From positions 62,001 to 126,000 of the forward strand of contig NZ_JAHLPT010000002.1 in assembly GCF_018918025.1 (NCBI RefSeq): a stretch of DNA of 64,000 bases. The letters run 5' to 3'. The notes under the pieces are model-generated. The model was given only the letters and a program-made list of their open reading frames with translations. It ran no database searches and was not told the origin of the DNA. Positions 43,783 to 51,568 of the stretch are shown piece by piece (the first letter of the stretch is position 1; every line of letters begins with the position of its first letter). The DNA comes from Oscillibacter sp. MSJ-31. Its GTDB lineage: Bacteria > Bacillota > Clostridia > Oscillospirales > Oscillospiraceae. The position numbers and the translations under genes are program-made.

Positions 43783-44055
43783 ATGCAAATCAGACCATCC
43801 TCCGCCCTGCGGAATGAGTACACGCAGATCTCTGAGCTGGCAAAGGCATCCGGTGAACCGATCTTCATCACGAATAAGGGTGAAGATGATGGTGTTTATA
43901 TGAGCATGGCAGCATACGAGGAACGGGAAAAAATGTTCCGACACCGCGACAAAATTTATGCTGCGGAACTCAGCAGACTGAGCGGAGAGCCTGTCTGCAC
44001 GCCGGAGGAGCTTGACGAAAGAATGGAGGAGCTGTTCCGTGCCTACGAAAAGTAA
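43783..44055 (+). CDS. Type II antitoxin, Phd/YefM family
   Basis: A 90-residue protein. MQIRPSSALRNEYTQISELA and EPIFITNKGEDDGVYMSMAAY form the N-terminal dimerisation and DNA-binding domain; the C-terminal helices (AAELSRLSGEPVCTPEELDE) would wrap the toxin. AAGGAGG precedes the ATG. Overlaps the toxin start. Confidence 0.88.
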   Translation: MQIRPSSALRNEYTQISELAKASGEPIFITNKGEDDGVYMSMAAYEEREKMFRHRDKIYAAELSRLSGEPVCTPEELDERMEELFRAYEK

Positions 44056-44353
44056 ACTGGTCTATCTTCCTCCTGCTCAACACGACTTCGAGGAGATCGT
44101 AAAGTATCACATTACCGAGGCAGGAACTCCCTACGCGCGGAAAATCTACAGTACGATGAAAACGACCATTAACCGTCTGCGAGATTTTCCGCTGATGGGG
44201 CAAACGCATCCGGACCCAATCCTTGCGGCAAGCGGTTACCGTAAACTTGTGCTGACGAAGACTTATGTTGCCATCTACAAATTGATTGGGGACACCGTCT
44301 ACATTTATGCGATCGTCAATGGCACAACAGATTATCCGCGGCTGCTCAAGTAA
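44039..44353 (+). CDS. Type II toxin, RelE/ParE family
   Basis: A 104-residue protein. It starts at GTG (44039) behind GGAGGAG, in frame with KLVYLPPAQHDFEEIVKYHI, and shows TTINRLRDFPLMGQTHP and YRKLVLTKTYVAIYKL, the ParE/RelE core with its basic residues. As an mRNA interferase or gyrase poison it would be held by the upstream antitoxin. The last 33 bases recur at 61172. Confidence 0.88.
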   Translation: MPTKSKLVYLPPAQHDFEEIVKYHITEAGTPYARKIYSTMKTTINRLRDFPLMGQTHPDPILAASGYRKLVLTKTYVAIYKLIGDTVYIYAIVNGTTDYPRLLK

Positions 44354-44393
44354 GCGCTGCAGTCAGATGCAAAACAAAATACTCTATATGAAA
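44321..44393. repeat. 73-bp repeat, copy A (toxin 3' end)
   Basis: Matches 61172-61244 at 69 of 73 positions. It covers the toxin stop and following bases. Confidence 0.85.
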
Positions 44394-44422
44394 GGCCGTC
44401 GCCCATCTGGGCGGCGGCTTTC
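44391..44422 (+). terminator. Terminator of the TA operon
   Basis: AAGGCCGTCGCCC and GGGCGGCGGCTTT with a short loop. Confidence 0.7.
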
Positions 44423-44550
44423 TGCGTCTCCGGAGGTGAATTCAGCAACCCCAAAAGATACTCAGGCAATAGCCTACAAGTGATGGTTTTTTTGTAGCAC
44501 AGATTTTATCGTCGTTTTTCTTATCGTCACTTTTTATCGACGCTTTTTTA

Positions 44551-44694
44551 AGGCAAAAATGTAGGAATTGGTGGTATACTATCCATATCCGCGAGTTCGG
44601 CGCAAGTCATGCGGGTTCCTATGATCCTTTCCGCTTGGTGATTTGGGAGGATGCTGCGCGAGAACTGATCGATTACTTTGAAAGGAGCAACTGA
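44551..44694 (+). pseudogene. C-terminal fragment of an unidentified element protein
   Basis: The frame reads HIREFGASHAGSYDPFRLVI, then WEDAARELIDYFERSN and stop. It has coding character but no start, so it looks like the tail of a lost gene. The next small frame follows one base later. I do not recognise the family. Confidence 0.45.
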
Positions 44695-44716
44695 CATGGA
44701 TAAAGAGCGTATGGCA
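44682..44716. repeat. 35-bp repeat, copy A
   Basis: Matches 61141-61175 at 33 of 35 positions, covering the end of the fragment above and the start of the following small frame. Confidence 0.8.
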
Positions 44717-44848
44717 GAGTTAGAGAAAATCGAAGCCCATGGTGCCGAAAACGGCTGGGTTGCACCGATGACAGAGGAGGACCGGGAGTTCCTTGCATGT
44801 ACCACAACGCAGACCGACGCAGGACGATGCATATCTCCTGTAACATGA
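44696..44848 (+). pseudogene. Small element gene fragment (MDKERMAELEK...)
   Basis: Fifty codons from an ATG with AAAGGAGCAACTGAC ahead. KIEAHGAENGWVAPMTEEDR looks genuine; the rest (ACTTTQTDAGRCISPVT) runs antisense through an integrase remnant, so the true 3' end is missing. Confidence 0.5.
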
Positions 44849-44925
44849 GTATAGGTGTCCAGCGTAAAAGAAGCATTGGTATGACCAAGAATGCCTGACA
44901 GTGTCTTAGCATTACCAATGCGTTA
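44815..44925 (-). pseudogene. C-terminal remnant of a tyrosine integrase
   Basis: Reading leftward from 44920: NAKTLSGILGHTNASFTLDT, then YTHVTGDM. This is the conserved end of phage/ICE tyrosine recombinases, with the box II His and the nucleophile Tyr. Everything upstream of it is missing and the frame then leaves the family consensus. Confidence 0.75.
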
Positions 44926-44961
44926 ATGATTTGTTGTGTAATGAAAGGAGCTGCGGAACGT

Positions 44962-45279
44962 ATGCTGACAAACGAAATTGTGCTGAAGGTATTTTCTGAC
45001 TACCTCAACCGCGATGCGGATTTTGAAGTTATCCTGACCAGCAGAGGCTACACGGTCATGGGTTTTGACAACCACCGTCAGGACTGGAACACCGTGGACT
45101 ATTGCCCTACGCCCGAAGCGCTGCGGGACTCTCTGTTGAACGCCTATGAGAGCTTCCGCGAGCTGGAGATCACGGGTGGTGATCGTGATTTGACCGAAAA
45201 GGAAGAAGCAACGCTTGCCAAAGAGCGTGACGCGCTGACCGCACTTTGTGAAAAGGAGGCCGCAAAATGTTCATCCTGA
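44962..45279 (+). CDS. Conserved hypothetical protein of Clostridial mobile elements
   Basis: A 105-residue protein. LKVFSDYLNRDADFEVILTS, then RGYTVMGFDNHRQDW and ALRDSLLNAYESFRELEIT, match a small protein often seen in Tn-like conjugative elements. No domain is known. AAAGGAG lies ahead of the ATG at 44962; an upstream in-frame ATG at 44941 is also possible. Confidence 0.65.
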   Translation: MLTNEIVLKVFSDYLNRDADFEVILTSRGYTVMGFDNHRQDWNTVDYCPTPEALRDSLLNAYESFRELEITGGDRDLTEKEEATLAKERDALTALCEKEAAKCSS

Positions 45280-45359
45280 AAATTCTCTTTGCGCCGCTGT
45301 CGCTTATCCTGTCCCTGTTCGTTTGGCTGTGCAGGGGCTGGGCAAACTGCAAGGCGTGA
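45267..45359 (+). CDS. Small membrane peptide of conjugative elements
   Basis: Thirty codons: MFILKILFAPLSLILSLFVW, then LCRGWANCKA. One membrane span with a short polar tail. AAAAGGAGG precedes the ATG and the frame overlaps the previous gene by 13 bases. Similar peptides sit next to the preceding gene in other elements. Confidence 0.6.
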   Translation: MFILKILFAPLSLILSLFVWLCRGWANCKA

Positions 45360-45438
45360 ACACCGCTATGAAAAACTTCATCCATAGTTAAAGCGCAAGC
45401 CGGGGCGAACGCCTCGGCTTGCTTTCCTAAAATCGTTG

Positions 45439-45476
45439 TTTACTTTCTTGCTAATATCGAATATAATATTAGCAAG
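45439..45476 (+). promoter_or_regulatory. Promoter and operator of the abiEi gene
   Basis: TTTACT (45439-45444), 17 bases, TATAAT (45462-45467). CTTGCTAATAT (45447-45457) and ATATTAGCAAG (45466-45476) are perfect 11-base arms bracketing the -10, as for AbiEi autoregulation. Confidence 0.8.
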
Positions 45477-45490
45477 AAGGAAGTGATAAC

Positions 45491-46084
45491 ATGACCGCCT
45501 ATGAACGGCTTGACCTGCTTTTTCAGCAAAACAATGGGATCGTCAAGACCGCGCAGGTTTTGGAAATCGGTATTGCCAAGTCCACGTTTTACGCTTATGC
45601 CAAGCAGCGCGGCGTGGAGCAGGTAGCGCACGGCGTTTATGTTTCGCCCGACGCATGGACGGACGCCATGTACCTGCTGCACCTTCGCTGTGCGCAGGCC
45701 GTATTCTCCCATGAAAGCGCATTGTTTTTCCATGACCTGACCGACCGGGAGCCGAGTCCGTATTCCATCACCGTCAAGACCGGCTACAATCCTGCCAGCC
45801 TGCAAGCGGATGGCATCAAGGTCTACACCATCAAGAAGGAATTGCATGATGTGGGGATCGTCACGATGAACACGCCGTTCGGGAATCCCGTTCCCGTCTA
45901 TGATATGGATCGCACCATCTGCGATCTGATCCGCAGCCGCAGTGGGATCGAGATGCAGACCTTTCAGGATGCACTCAAGCAATACGCAAAACGAAAAGAC
46001 AAGGACTTACGGAAGCTGATGCGCTATGCACAGATGTTCCGTGTTGAAAAACTCCTTCGGCAGTATTTGGAGGTACTCTTGTGA
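45491..46084 (+). CDS. AbiEi-family type IV antitoxin
   Basis: A 197-residue protein. The N-terminal winged helix (YERLDLLFQQNNGIVKTAQV, then GIAKSTFYAYAKQRGVEQVA) and the downstream GVYVSPDAWTDAMYLLHLRC are the AbiEi pattern. AbiEi represses the operon and counters the nucleotidyltransferase toxin AbiEii, an abortive-infection system. Its stop overlaps (GTGA) the start of the AbiEii gene, which here is broken. Confidence 0.9.
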   Translation: MTAYERLDLLFQQNNGIVKTAQVLEIGIAKSTFYAYAKQRGVEQVAHGVYVSPDAWTDAMYLLHLRCAQAVFSHESALFFHDLTDREPSPYSITVKTGYNPASLQADGIKVYTIKKELHDVGIVTMNTPFGNPVPVYDMDRTICDLIRSRSGIEMQTFQDALKQYAKRKDKDLRKLMRYAQMFRVEKLLRQYLEVLL

Positions 46085-46239
46085 TAAAAACTGCACGACA
46101 GCTCAAAGACTTGATCCGCAATCTCTCCAAGGACAAATCCGCAGATGCGCAAATCCTGATGCGCAATTACATGATCCATCGTTCCAGAACACAGTTTTTG
46201 TGTTCTGCGGGGATTGGGGCAGCGCCCCAACAAGCATGA
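46081..46239 (+). pseudogene. Truncated AbiEii-family toxin
   Basis: From GTG at 46081 the frame reads VIKTARQLKDLIRNLSKDKS, ADAQILMRNYMIHR and then leaves the family. Complete AbiEii toxins are about 280-300 residues with a GS-x-D nucleotidyltransferase motif, absent here. The toxin is thus lost after about 33 codons. Confidence 0.8.
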
Positions 46240-46277
46240 AACAGGCGGGCTCCGTGTAAACGGAATCCGCCTGTTTT
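46240..46277 (+). terminator. Terminator after the abiEii remnant
   Basis: AACAGGCGGGCTCCGT and ACGGAATCCGCCTGTT around GTAA, then TT. Confidence 0.8.
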
Positions 46278-46411
46278 CGCAAAGTGGGTACCGCTTTGCA
46301 TTGCTTGCCGCTTTCTTGCCCCCGTTCGCAGCCCCACCAAAACCGTGATCTTCAAGGCCAAGGCAGCGAAACCAGTTGAGGTATTTATTTGAAAATTTTA
46401 CTCCAGACGGA
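46278..46411. other. Short gap between the AbiE remnant and the first TetR gene
   Basis: Non-coding; no gene or repeat seen. The right end runs into the TetR promoter. Confidence 0.5.
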
Positions 46412-46440
46412 TTGACAATGTGCATTGCACGTTGTATAAT
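46412..46440 (+). promoter_or_regulatory. Promoter and operator of the first TetR gene
   Basis: TTGACA (46412-46417), 17 bases, TATAAT (46435-46440). ACAATGTGCA and TGCACGTTGT (46415-46435) form an inverted repeat that fills the spacer. Confidence 0.8.
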
Positions 46441-46482
46441 CTTGATTATACATAATGCAAGTTATAAATTGGAGGTGTGCGT

Positions 46483-47055
46483 ATGCCCGCAAAAGCAAAA
46501 GTCACAAAAGAAATGATTGTTGACGCAGCCTTTGCGGTCGCACGCGAAACCGGTGTGGAAAATATTAACGCAAGAACTGTTTCGGAAAGGCTACATTGCT
46601 CCACACAGCCCGTCATGTATCATTTTGCAACGATTGAAGAACTGAAAAGGACGGTCTATGCGAAGGCAGACCTTTATCATTCGGAATACCTTATGACCAT
46701 GAAGAAACCGCCAAAGGGTGCTGCCCTTGGAATCGGAATGAATTATATCCGCTTTGCCATCGAAGAACCCCACCTGTTCCGCTTCCTTTTCCAGTCGGAT
46801 TATTTTAACGGAAAGACTTTGCTTGAACTGATCGATGCGGAGGAACTTATCCCCGTTCTTTCAGCGATGCAGAGATCCTTAGAAATTGGCATGGAGCAGA
46901 CGAAAACGGTTTTTATCACGGTGTTTCTGTTTGCCCACGGGTATGCAAGCATGATCGCCAACAATTCGTTGAAATACGATGAGGACACGATCAATTCCCA
47001 TTTGGAGCGGGCATACAGAGGCGCAATATTGGCCGCGCAGGAAGAAGCGACATGA
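46483..47055 (+). CDS. TetR/AcrR-family regulator, first copy
   Basis: A 190-residue protein. The N-terminal helix-turn-helix (TKEMIVDAAFAVARETGVEN, then RTVSERLHCSTQPVMYHF) is followed by a helical ligand domain (YIRFAIEEPHLFRFLFQSDY). It shares its domain pattern with the second TetR protein. AGGTGTGCGT precedes the ATG. A long inverted repeat behind it belongs to the second gene. Confidence 0.88.
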   Translation: MPAKAKVTKEMIVDAAFAVARETGVENINARTVSERLHCSTQPVMYHFATIEELKRTVYAKADLYHSEYLMTMKKPPKGAALGIGMNYIRFAIEEPHLFRFLFQSDYFNGKTLLELIDAEELIPVLSAMQRSLEIGMEQTKTVFITVFLFAHGYASMIANNSLKYDEDTINSHLERAYRGAILAAQEEAT

Positions 47056-47127
47056 AAGAGCAATACAGGGCAATGTAATCCGCTTTTTCCCCATGTCGCT
47101 CCGTCCGAAAATCATAACATACTGACG

Positions 47128-47157
47128 CCTGATATGCATTGGATAATGCACATCAGG
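47128..47157. promoter_or_regulatory. Operator of the second TetR gene
   Basis: CCTGATATGCATT and AATGCACATCAGG around GGAT (12 of 13 pairs), followed 11 bases later by a TATAAT (47168-47173). The TGCATT/AATGCA core resembles the TGTGCA/TGCAC core ahead of the first TetR gene. Confidence 0.7.
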
Positions 47158-47188
47158 AAATGCACTTTATAATGAAAGGATGCGGGAT

Positions 47189-47821
47189 ATGGCTCCGAAA
47201 AACAAATTCACAAAGGAAGAAATGGTAGAGACGGCACTGCGGGTCGTGCAGGCGAAAGGGATCGGCTGTCTGACGGCAAAGGCAATAGCGGATGAACTTG
47301 GGACATCCACGCGCCCGATCTTTACTTACTTTGGCTCTATGGACGAAGTTAAGCAGGCGGTCTATGCTGCTGCGGTGCGTGTATATGACAGCTACACCAA
47401 AGCGGGCTTAAAAGAGAAAATCCCGTTTCTCGGCGTCGGAAAGAGCTATATCCGTTTTGCGCGTGAAGAACCGGAGCTTTATTGGCTCCTGTTCCTGACT
47501 CGGTCACCGGAGTACAGCGCCATAAATTCGATGCAGCATTTACAGTTACTTGTCCGTCCGACCCTGATGAACATTTACCATATCACCGCCGAAGAAGCAG
47601 ACCTTTATTTCCGCAATTTATGGTTCGTTGTTCATAGCCTGTCCACGCTGATCGTGACCGGCGATTGCCCCTACTCCGACCAAGAGATTGGGCATATCCT
47701 AACGGGCTTCAGTATCAGCATTTGCAAATCCATCAAAGAAATCCCCGGATTTGCGGCAGGTACCTTTGACCGTGATGCTGAGTTTCGAGCATTGGTCAGC
47801 AAGGAAACAGAGGTGATATAA
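47189..47821 (+). CDS. TetR/AcrR-family regulator, second copy
   Basis: A 210-residue protein. TKEEMVETALRVVQAKGIGC, then AIADELGTSTRPIFTYFGSM, is the DNA-binding part. SYIRFAREEPELYWLLFLTR matches the first TetR protein in the ligand domain, so the two are related. GGATGCGGGAT precedes the ATG at 47189. It overlaps no neighbour; the KTR gene starts one base after its stop. Confidence 0.88.
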   Translation: MAPKNKFTKEEMVETALRVVQAKGIGCLTAKAIADELGTSTRPIFTYFGSMDEVKQAVYAAAVRVYDSYTKAGLKEKIPFLGVGKSYIRFAREEPELYWLLFLTRSPEYSAINSMQHLQLLVRPTLMNIYHITAEEADLYFRNLWFVVHSLSTLIVTGDCPYSDQEIGHILTGFSISICKSIKEIPGFAAGTFDRDAEFRALVSKETEVI

Positions 47822-47822
47822 A

Positions 47823-48011
47823 TTGGTAGAAGCTCTGAAATCAAAAATGGACTGGCTTTGCTGCCCCAGATGCGGCGGCAAAACAAGGACACAGATACGG
47901 CCACATACGGTGTTGGAGGATTTTCCGCTATTCTGCCCGAAGTGCAAATATACCTGTGTGATCCGTTTCAAGGACGGGAAAATTGAAGAAATCAAAATGC
48001 CAGACGCTTAG
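47823..48011 (+). CDS. Cysteine-rich KTR domain protein
   Basis: A 62-residue protein. CCPRCGGKTRTQIR and LFCPKCKYTCVI hold two CxxC pairs in the KTR pattern found beside tetracycline- and macrolide-resistance genes in conjugative transposons. TTG at 47823 is well spaced from AGAGGTG; an ATG at 47847 is the alternative. Function unknown. Confidence 0.8.
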   Translation: MVEALKSKMDWLCCPRCGGKTRTQIRPHTVLEDFPLFCPKCKYTCVIRFKDGKIEEIKMPDA

Positions 48012-48126
48012 ACGCAGTGCAATCCGAGATGATCGGTTTGTGCTGCGTCTTTTTGTTTTAGGGGAATGGGAATTGACCGACCGAACCACAAGCCGATATT
48101 GGGATTTACAGGGAGAAAAAGCATAA

Positions 48127-48672
48127 ATGATGGGGATATATCTGAGTGGAACCGGAAACACAAAGCACTGCGTTGAAAATAAACTTCTGAACCCGCTCTC
48201 TCTGTTCTTCGTCGGCCTTTTCCTCGGCGCGCTGTCAAGATTATTCGATATGTATTATCCGAATTTGGGAGAAATCTTTTCTCAGATGTCGGTTTGGATT
48301 CTGTTGGGGACGCTGATCGCTATTTACAGCCCGACAAAGAAAGCCGCAATGCGGAACATCCTTCCGTTTTGCATCGGGATGTTGCTCACCTATTATGCGA
48401 CAGCCATGCTTACCCAAGGTGTCTACGGCTGGACGTTTGTTATCGGCTGGACGATATTCGCCTTTCTGTCGCCGGTCATGGCGTATTTCGCATGGATGAC
48501 AAAAGAGTGGGGATTGTTTCCTAAAATCATTGGCACTGGAATCGTACTTGTTTCGATTTTGTCCAGTGTTTTGCTCTTTGACCGTCTGCGCATTTATGAT
48601 TTTGCCATTGATGGTTTGCTGATTTATTTTCTCTTTTTCAAGCGGATCAATCGAAATAGAACTTATAAATAG
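48127..48672 (+). CDS. DUF6518-like membrane protein with a flavodoxin-like N-terminal tag
   Basis: A 181-residue protein. Residues 1-20 (MGIYLSGTGNTKHCVE) are the start of an EFR1/flavodoxin-type protein; from residue 21 (LNPLSLFFVGLFLGALSRLF, GWTIFAFLSPVMAYFAWMT) it is a six-helix DUF6518 protein, whose own start is normally NKLLNPLS. The join suggests a recombination that put one gene's start on another. RBS: AGGGAGAAAAAGC. Confidence 0.7.
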   Translation: MMGIYLSGTGNTKHCVENKLLNPLSLFFVGLFLGALSRLFDMYYPNLGEIFSQMSVWILLGTLIAIYSPTKKAAMRNILPFCIGMLLTYYATAMLTQGVYGWTFVIGWTIFAFLSPVMAYFAWMTKEWGLFPKIIGTGIVLVSILSSVLLFDRLRIYDFAIDGLLIYFLFFKRINRNRTYK

Positions 48673-48696
48673 ATAGAAAACGATTGGGAGGAATGA

Positions 48697-48849
48697 TTGT
48701 TGTGCTTTCTCTTGCCACTTTATTTGCAGAATGTCGATATTTGCGACTGGCTATACGGTCAACCGACAGAGATAGAGGCGCTGCTGGGATACGATTTTCT
48801 GGAAGGCCGAGACTGGTTGCTGGAGCAGGCGTTTAAACTGCTGTCATAA
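48697..48849 (+). CDS. Small protein or fragment, TTG start
   Basis: Fifty codons behind GGGAGGAATGA. DICDWLYGQPTEIEALLGYD, then FLEGRDWLLEQAFKLLS, has real coding character with an acidic, helical C terminus. It may be the tail of a lost longer protein. Family not recognised. Confidence 0.4.
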   Translation: MLCFLLPLYLQNVDICDWLYGQPTEIEALLGYDFLEGRDWLLEQAFKLLS

Positions 48850-48930
48850 GCAGCGAGGCTCGGAAGAATCCGCTTCCCTGATGTAAACGCCGCCGTACAG
48901 CGGAACACGAAATTTATGGAGGACTACAAT

Positions 48931-49425
48931 ATGAAAAACAGTGCATTGGTCGTGATCGACCTGCAAAATGACATCACGAAAAACTATAAGGAAATCATTG
49001 CAAAAGTCAACGAAGCGATTGACTGGGCAGAGCAAAAGGAACTGTGGATCGTTTACATTCAGCACAACAACCTTTCTGCGGGAACGAGAACCTTCAAGCC
49101 CGGTACCCGCGGTGCAGAGCTGGTGCCAGAGCTGAACGTCGTATCCAATCATATCTTTACGAAGGTAAAGAGCAACGCCCTGACCAGCGAGGCGTTTACC
49201 GCCTTTATTCAGGAGCATGAGATTTCCGAGTTTTACGTCGTTGGTGCGGACGCCGCAGCCTGCATCAAATCCACCTGCTACAATATGGCAAAAAGCGGCT
49301 ACACCGTTCATGTTTTGTCTGACTGCATCACGAGTTACGATAAAAAGAAACTGCCGGAACTGCTGACCTATTATGAGAGCAAGGGCTGCGAGGTCTTAGA
49401 GCTTTCCGAGGTCGTCAAAAGGTAA
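48931..49425 (+). CDS. Isochorismatase-family cysteine hydrolase
   Basis: A 164-residue protein. The Asp-Lys-Cys triad is visible: VVIDLQNDI (D), FTKVKSNALTS (K) and GADAAACIKSTCYNMA (C). Members hydrolyse amides such as nicotinamide or isochorismate; the substrate is unknown. ATG at 48931 follows GGAGGACTACAAT. Confidence 0.9.
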   Translation: MKNSALVVIDLQNDITKNYKEIIAKVNEAIDWAEQKELWIVYIQHNNLSAGTRTFKPGTRGAELVPELNVVSNHIFTKVKSNALTSEAFTAFIQEHEISEFYVVGADAAACIKSTCYNMAKSGYTVHVLSDCITSYDKKKLPELLTYYESKGCEVLELSEVVKR

Positions 49426-49457
49426 AGATCATTTAGTATATTCCGATAGGTAAATAA

Positions 49458-49865
49458 ATGAAACAGAAATCATTGACCATCACACTTTTCACCCTTTGCA
49501 TTTTAGGGCTTGCTGTCTCTTTGACTGCTTGCGGCCGAGACTGCTTTGTTGGCAGCCGCACGGCAGAGACAGGCTCCTACCGATTGGACATTGACCGTAT
49601 GACCGGAACCGACCGGTTCACGATGGAACTCCGCGTAGGCGATACGCTTGCGGTTCAATTTGAAACCACAAAAGGCTCTATCTACATGGAGATCAAGGAA
49701 CCGGATGAAAGTTCTCTATACGCCGGTAACGGCAAGGGCGTGAGAGAGTTTACCGTAAATATCCTTGAGAGCGGGACATATTCCATCTATGTGGAAGCAC
49801 ATCACGCGAAAGGAACAGTTTACATTCAGCAGATGGATGGGACGAAAATCCGGGGCAATAGATGA
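49458..49865 (+). CDS. Putative lipoprotein
   Basis: A 135-residue protein. An N-terminal signal ends in the lipobox VSLTACGR (Cys at 25), so it should be lipid-anchored outside the membrane. The mature part is beta-rich (TMELRVGDTLAVQFETTKGS). No named domain. Confidence 0.75.
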   Translation: MKQKSLTITLFTLCILGLAVSLTACGRDCFVGSRTAETGSYRLDIDRMTGTDRFTMELRVGDTLAVQFETTKGSIYMEIKEPDESSLYAGNGKGVREFTVNILESGTYSIYVEAHHAKGTVYIQQMDGTKIRGNR

Positions 49866-49904
49866 AGCAGCGCTTGAGCTATATGCGGTGCAGGAGGAAA
49901 TGAC

Positions 49905-50648
49905 ATGAAAAAGCTATATGAGAAAAACGAGCTGACCTTTGCGATTGTATGGATCGTGGTTTACTGCGTTCTGCAATCGCTGGCGAATCCGCTGAACAAT
50001 GCCATCGGGGTCGCATACGCGGCAAGCGCCGCTTTCTGCGTTTTGCAGACGGTCGTTCTTTTCACCTTCATCCGAAAGAATAACCTGCTGAAACGGTATG
50101 GCCTTTGCAAATCGCCCGTTCCTGCACGGCGGTTTCTCTACTATGTGCCGCTTGTAATTCTGGCATCGGGAAACCTTTGGAACGGCTTCGCCCTCAATTA
50201 TTCACCGGCTGAAACGGCCTGTCGGATCGTGTGTATGCTATGTGTTGGTTTCTTGGAGGAAGTGATCTTCCGGGGTCTGTTGTTTAAGGCCATTGCAAAG
50301 GATAATATCAAATCCGCCGTTATTATCTCCAGTATGACTTTCGGCATCGGACATATCATCAACCTGTTCAACGGCAGCGGTATGGCTCTGGTCAATAACC
50401 TGTGCCAGATCGTTTTTGCCGTCGCGGTCGGTTTTCTGCTGGTCACGATCTTTTACCGCGGCGGCAGCCTGCTCCCCTGCATCCTCGTCCATTCCGCCAT
50501 CAACACGCTCGGCACTTTTGCGAATGATATGAATCTTACCACGGAAACGCACCTGCTCCATCTCGCCGCTCTGATTGTCATTACGGTCGCCTATACGCTG
50601 ATCCTGACACGGACGCTCCCGAAAGCTCAGCAGGCAAAAAGGAATTGA
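49905..50648 (+). CDS. CPBP-family intramembrane metalloprotease
   Basis: A 247-residue protein with about seven helices. CVGFLEEVIFRGLLFKAIAK carries the EExxxR motif and SSMTFGIGHIINLF the second His motif of the CPBP/Abi family; PCILVHSAINTLGTF supplies the last His. Relatives process prenylated proteins or give bacteriocin immunity. Ends 4 bases into the next start. Confidence 0.88.
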   Translation: MKKLYEKNELTFAIVWIVVYCVLQSLANPLNNAIGVAYAASAAFCVLQTVVLFTFIRKNNLLKRYGLCKSPVPARRFLYYVPLVILASGNLWNGFALNYSPAETACRIVCMLCVGFLEEVIFRGLLFKAIAKDNIKSAVIISSMTFGIGHIINLFNGSGMALVNNLCQIVFAVAVGFLLVTIFYRGGSLLPCILVHSAINTLGTFANDMNLTTETHLLHLAALIVITVAYTLILTRTLPKAQQAKRN

Positions 50649-50668
50649 CGTGGATAAGGGAGAACGAT

Positions 50669-51568
50669 ATGCAAATCAGCCAGTTTTTTGTGAATGGAGA
50701 TATAAAAGGCGCGATTGCCTATATGCGCAATTACGAGGAATTCAAGGACATTCTTCCTGCGTATGTGGCGATTTTTGAAGATCAGAAGTACCGCACATAC
50801 GAAATACCTGACAATCTCAACGACATCCTGCGTCTGTATCAGATTTATTTTCGGAACACCTTTTATTGCGGCTCACCGGAGGCGGAGGCCGCAGACAAAC
50901 TGCGGACAGGGCTGAAAGCACTTCTAAATACACCGGATGCAGGCGACGGACTCCTGACAGAGCAGCTTCAATCGATGTTTGGGTCGGAGGGCTATCATGC
51001 TTTTTTCGGAAAAACGCAGGGATATTACGGCCCTTATGTCTGGCGGAATACGGTTCCAACTACCTACCGCGTTGAACTTCCGGACGGAACGGCAGAATAT
51101 ACGGTCAACATTCTGAAAGACTTCGTGTTTCGGGGCTGGATGGATTATCTGACCTTCGGCCGGTATGGTACGGGCGGCTGGGCTTCGCCCGACGGCACGA
51201 TCAACTGCATCGAGCAGGCGTATGATTTTGAGAGCGAACGGTTTCTTGTTTCGCTTCTGAAGCATGAAGCGCAGCACACCGTAGATATGAAACGATTCCC
51301 GGAGATCACCCACGCAGAGCTGGAATACCGGGCAAAGCTGGTGGAGCTTCACTATTCCAGCGATTTGAGCCTGCTGCAAAAGTTCTTATCGGAAGCGGAT
51401 GAGAACAAAACAGACGACGCTCACGCGATTGCCTCTGTGCGGATTAAGCGCGAGTTTGCAGACACGGATCAAAGGTCACTGCCCTGTGTCCAGACGCAGG
51501 CGCTAACGCTGCTTCATGCTCATACGAGAGAAATGGAAGAAAAATATGGAGGTCAACGGAATGAATAA
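50669..51568 (+). CDS. HExxH zinc-metalloprotease-like protein
   Basis: A 299-residue protein. LKHEAQHTVDMKRFPEITHA has HEAQH at about 199-203, a gluzincin-like motif, with AELEYRAKLVEL offering the later Glu. No signal peptide, so it is probably cytosolic. The N-terminal part (about 1-130) is helical. ATG at 50669 follows AGGGAGAACGAT. Family not known to me; activity inferred from the motif only. Confidence 0.7.
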   Translation: MQISQFFVNGDIKGAIAYMRNYEEFKDILPAYVAIFEDQKYRTYEIPDNLNDILRLYQIYFRNTFYCGSPEAEAADKLRTGLKALLNTPDAGDGLLTEQLQSMFGSEGYHAFFGKTQGYYGPYVWRNTVPTTYRVELPDGTAEYTVNILKDFVFRGWMDYLTFGRYGTGGWASPDGTINCIEQAYDFESERFLVSLLKHEAQHTVDMKRFPEITHAELEYRAKLVELHYSSDLSLLQKFLSEADENKTDDAHAIASVRIKREFADTDQRSLPCVQTQALTLLHAHTREMEEKYGGQRNE

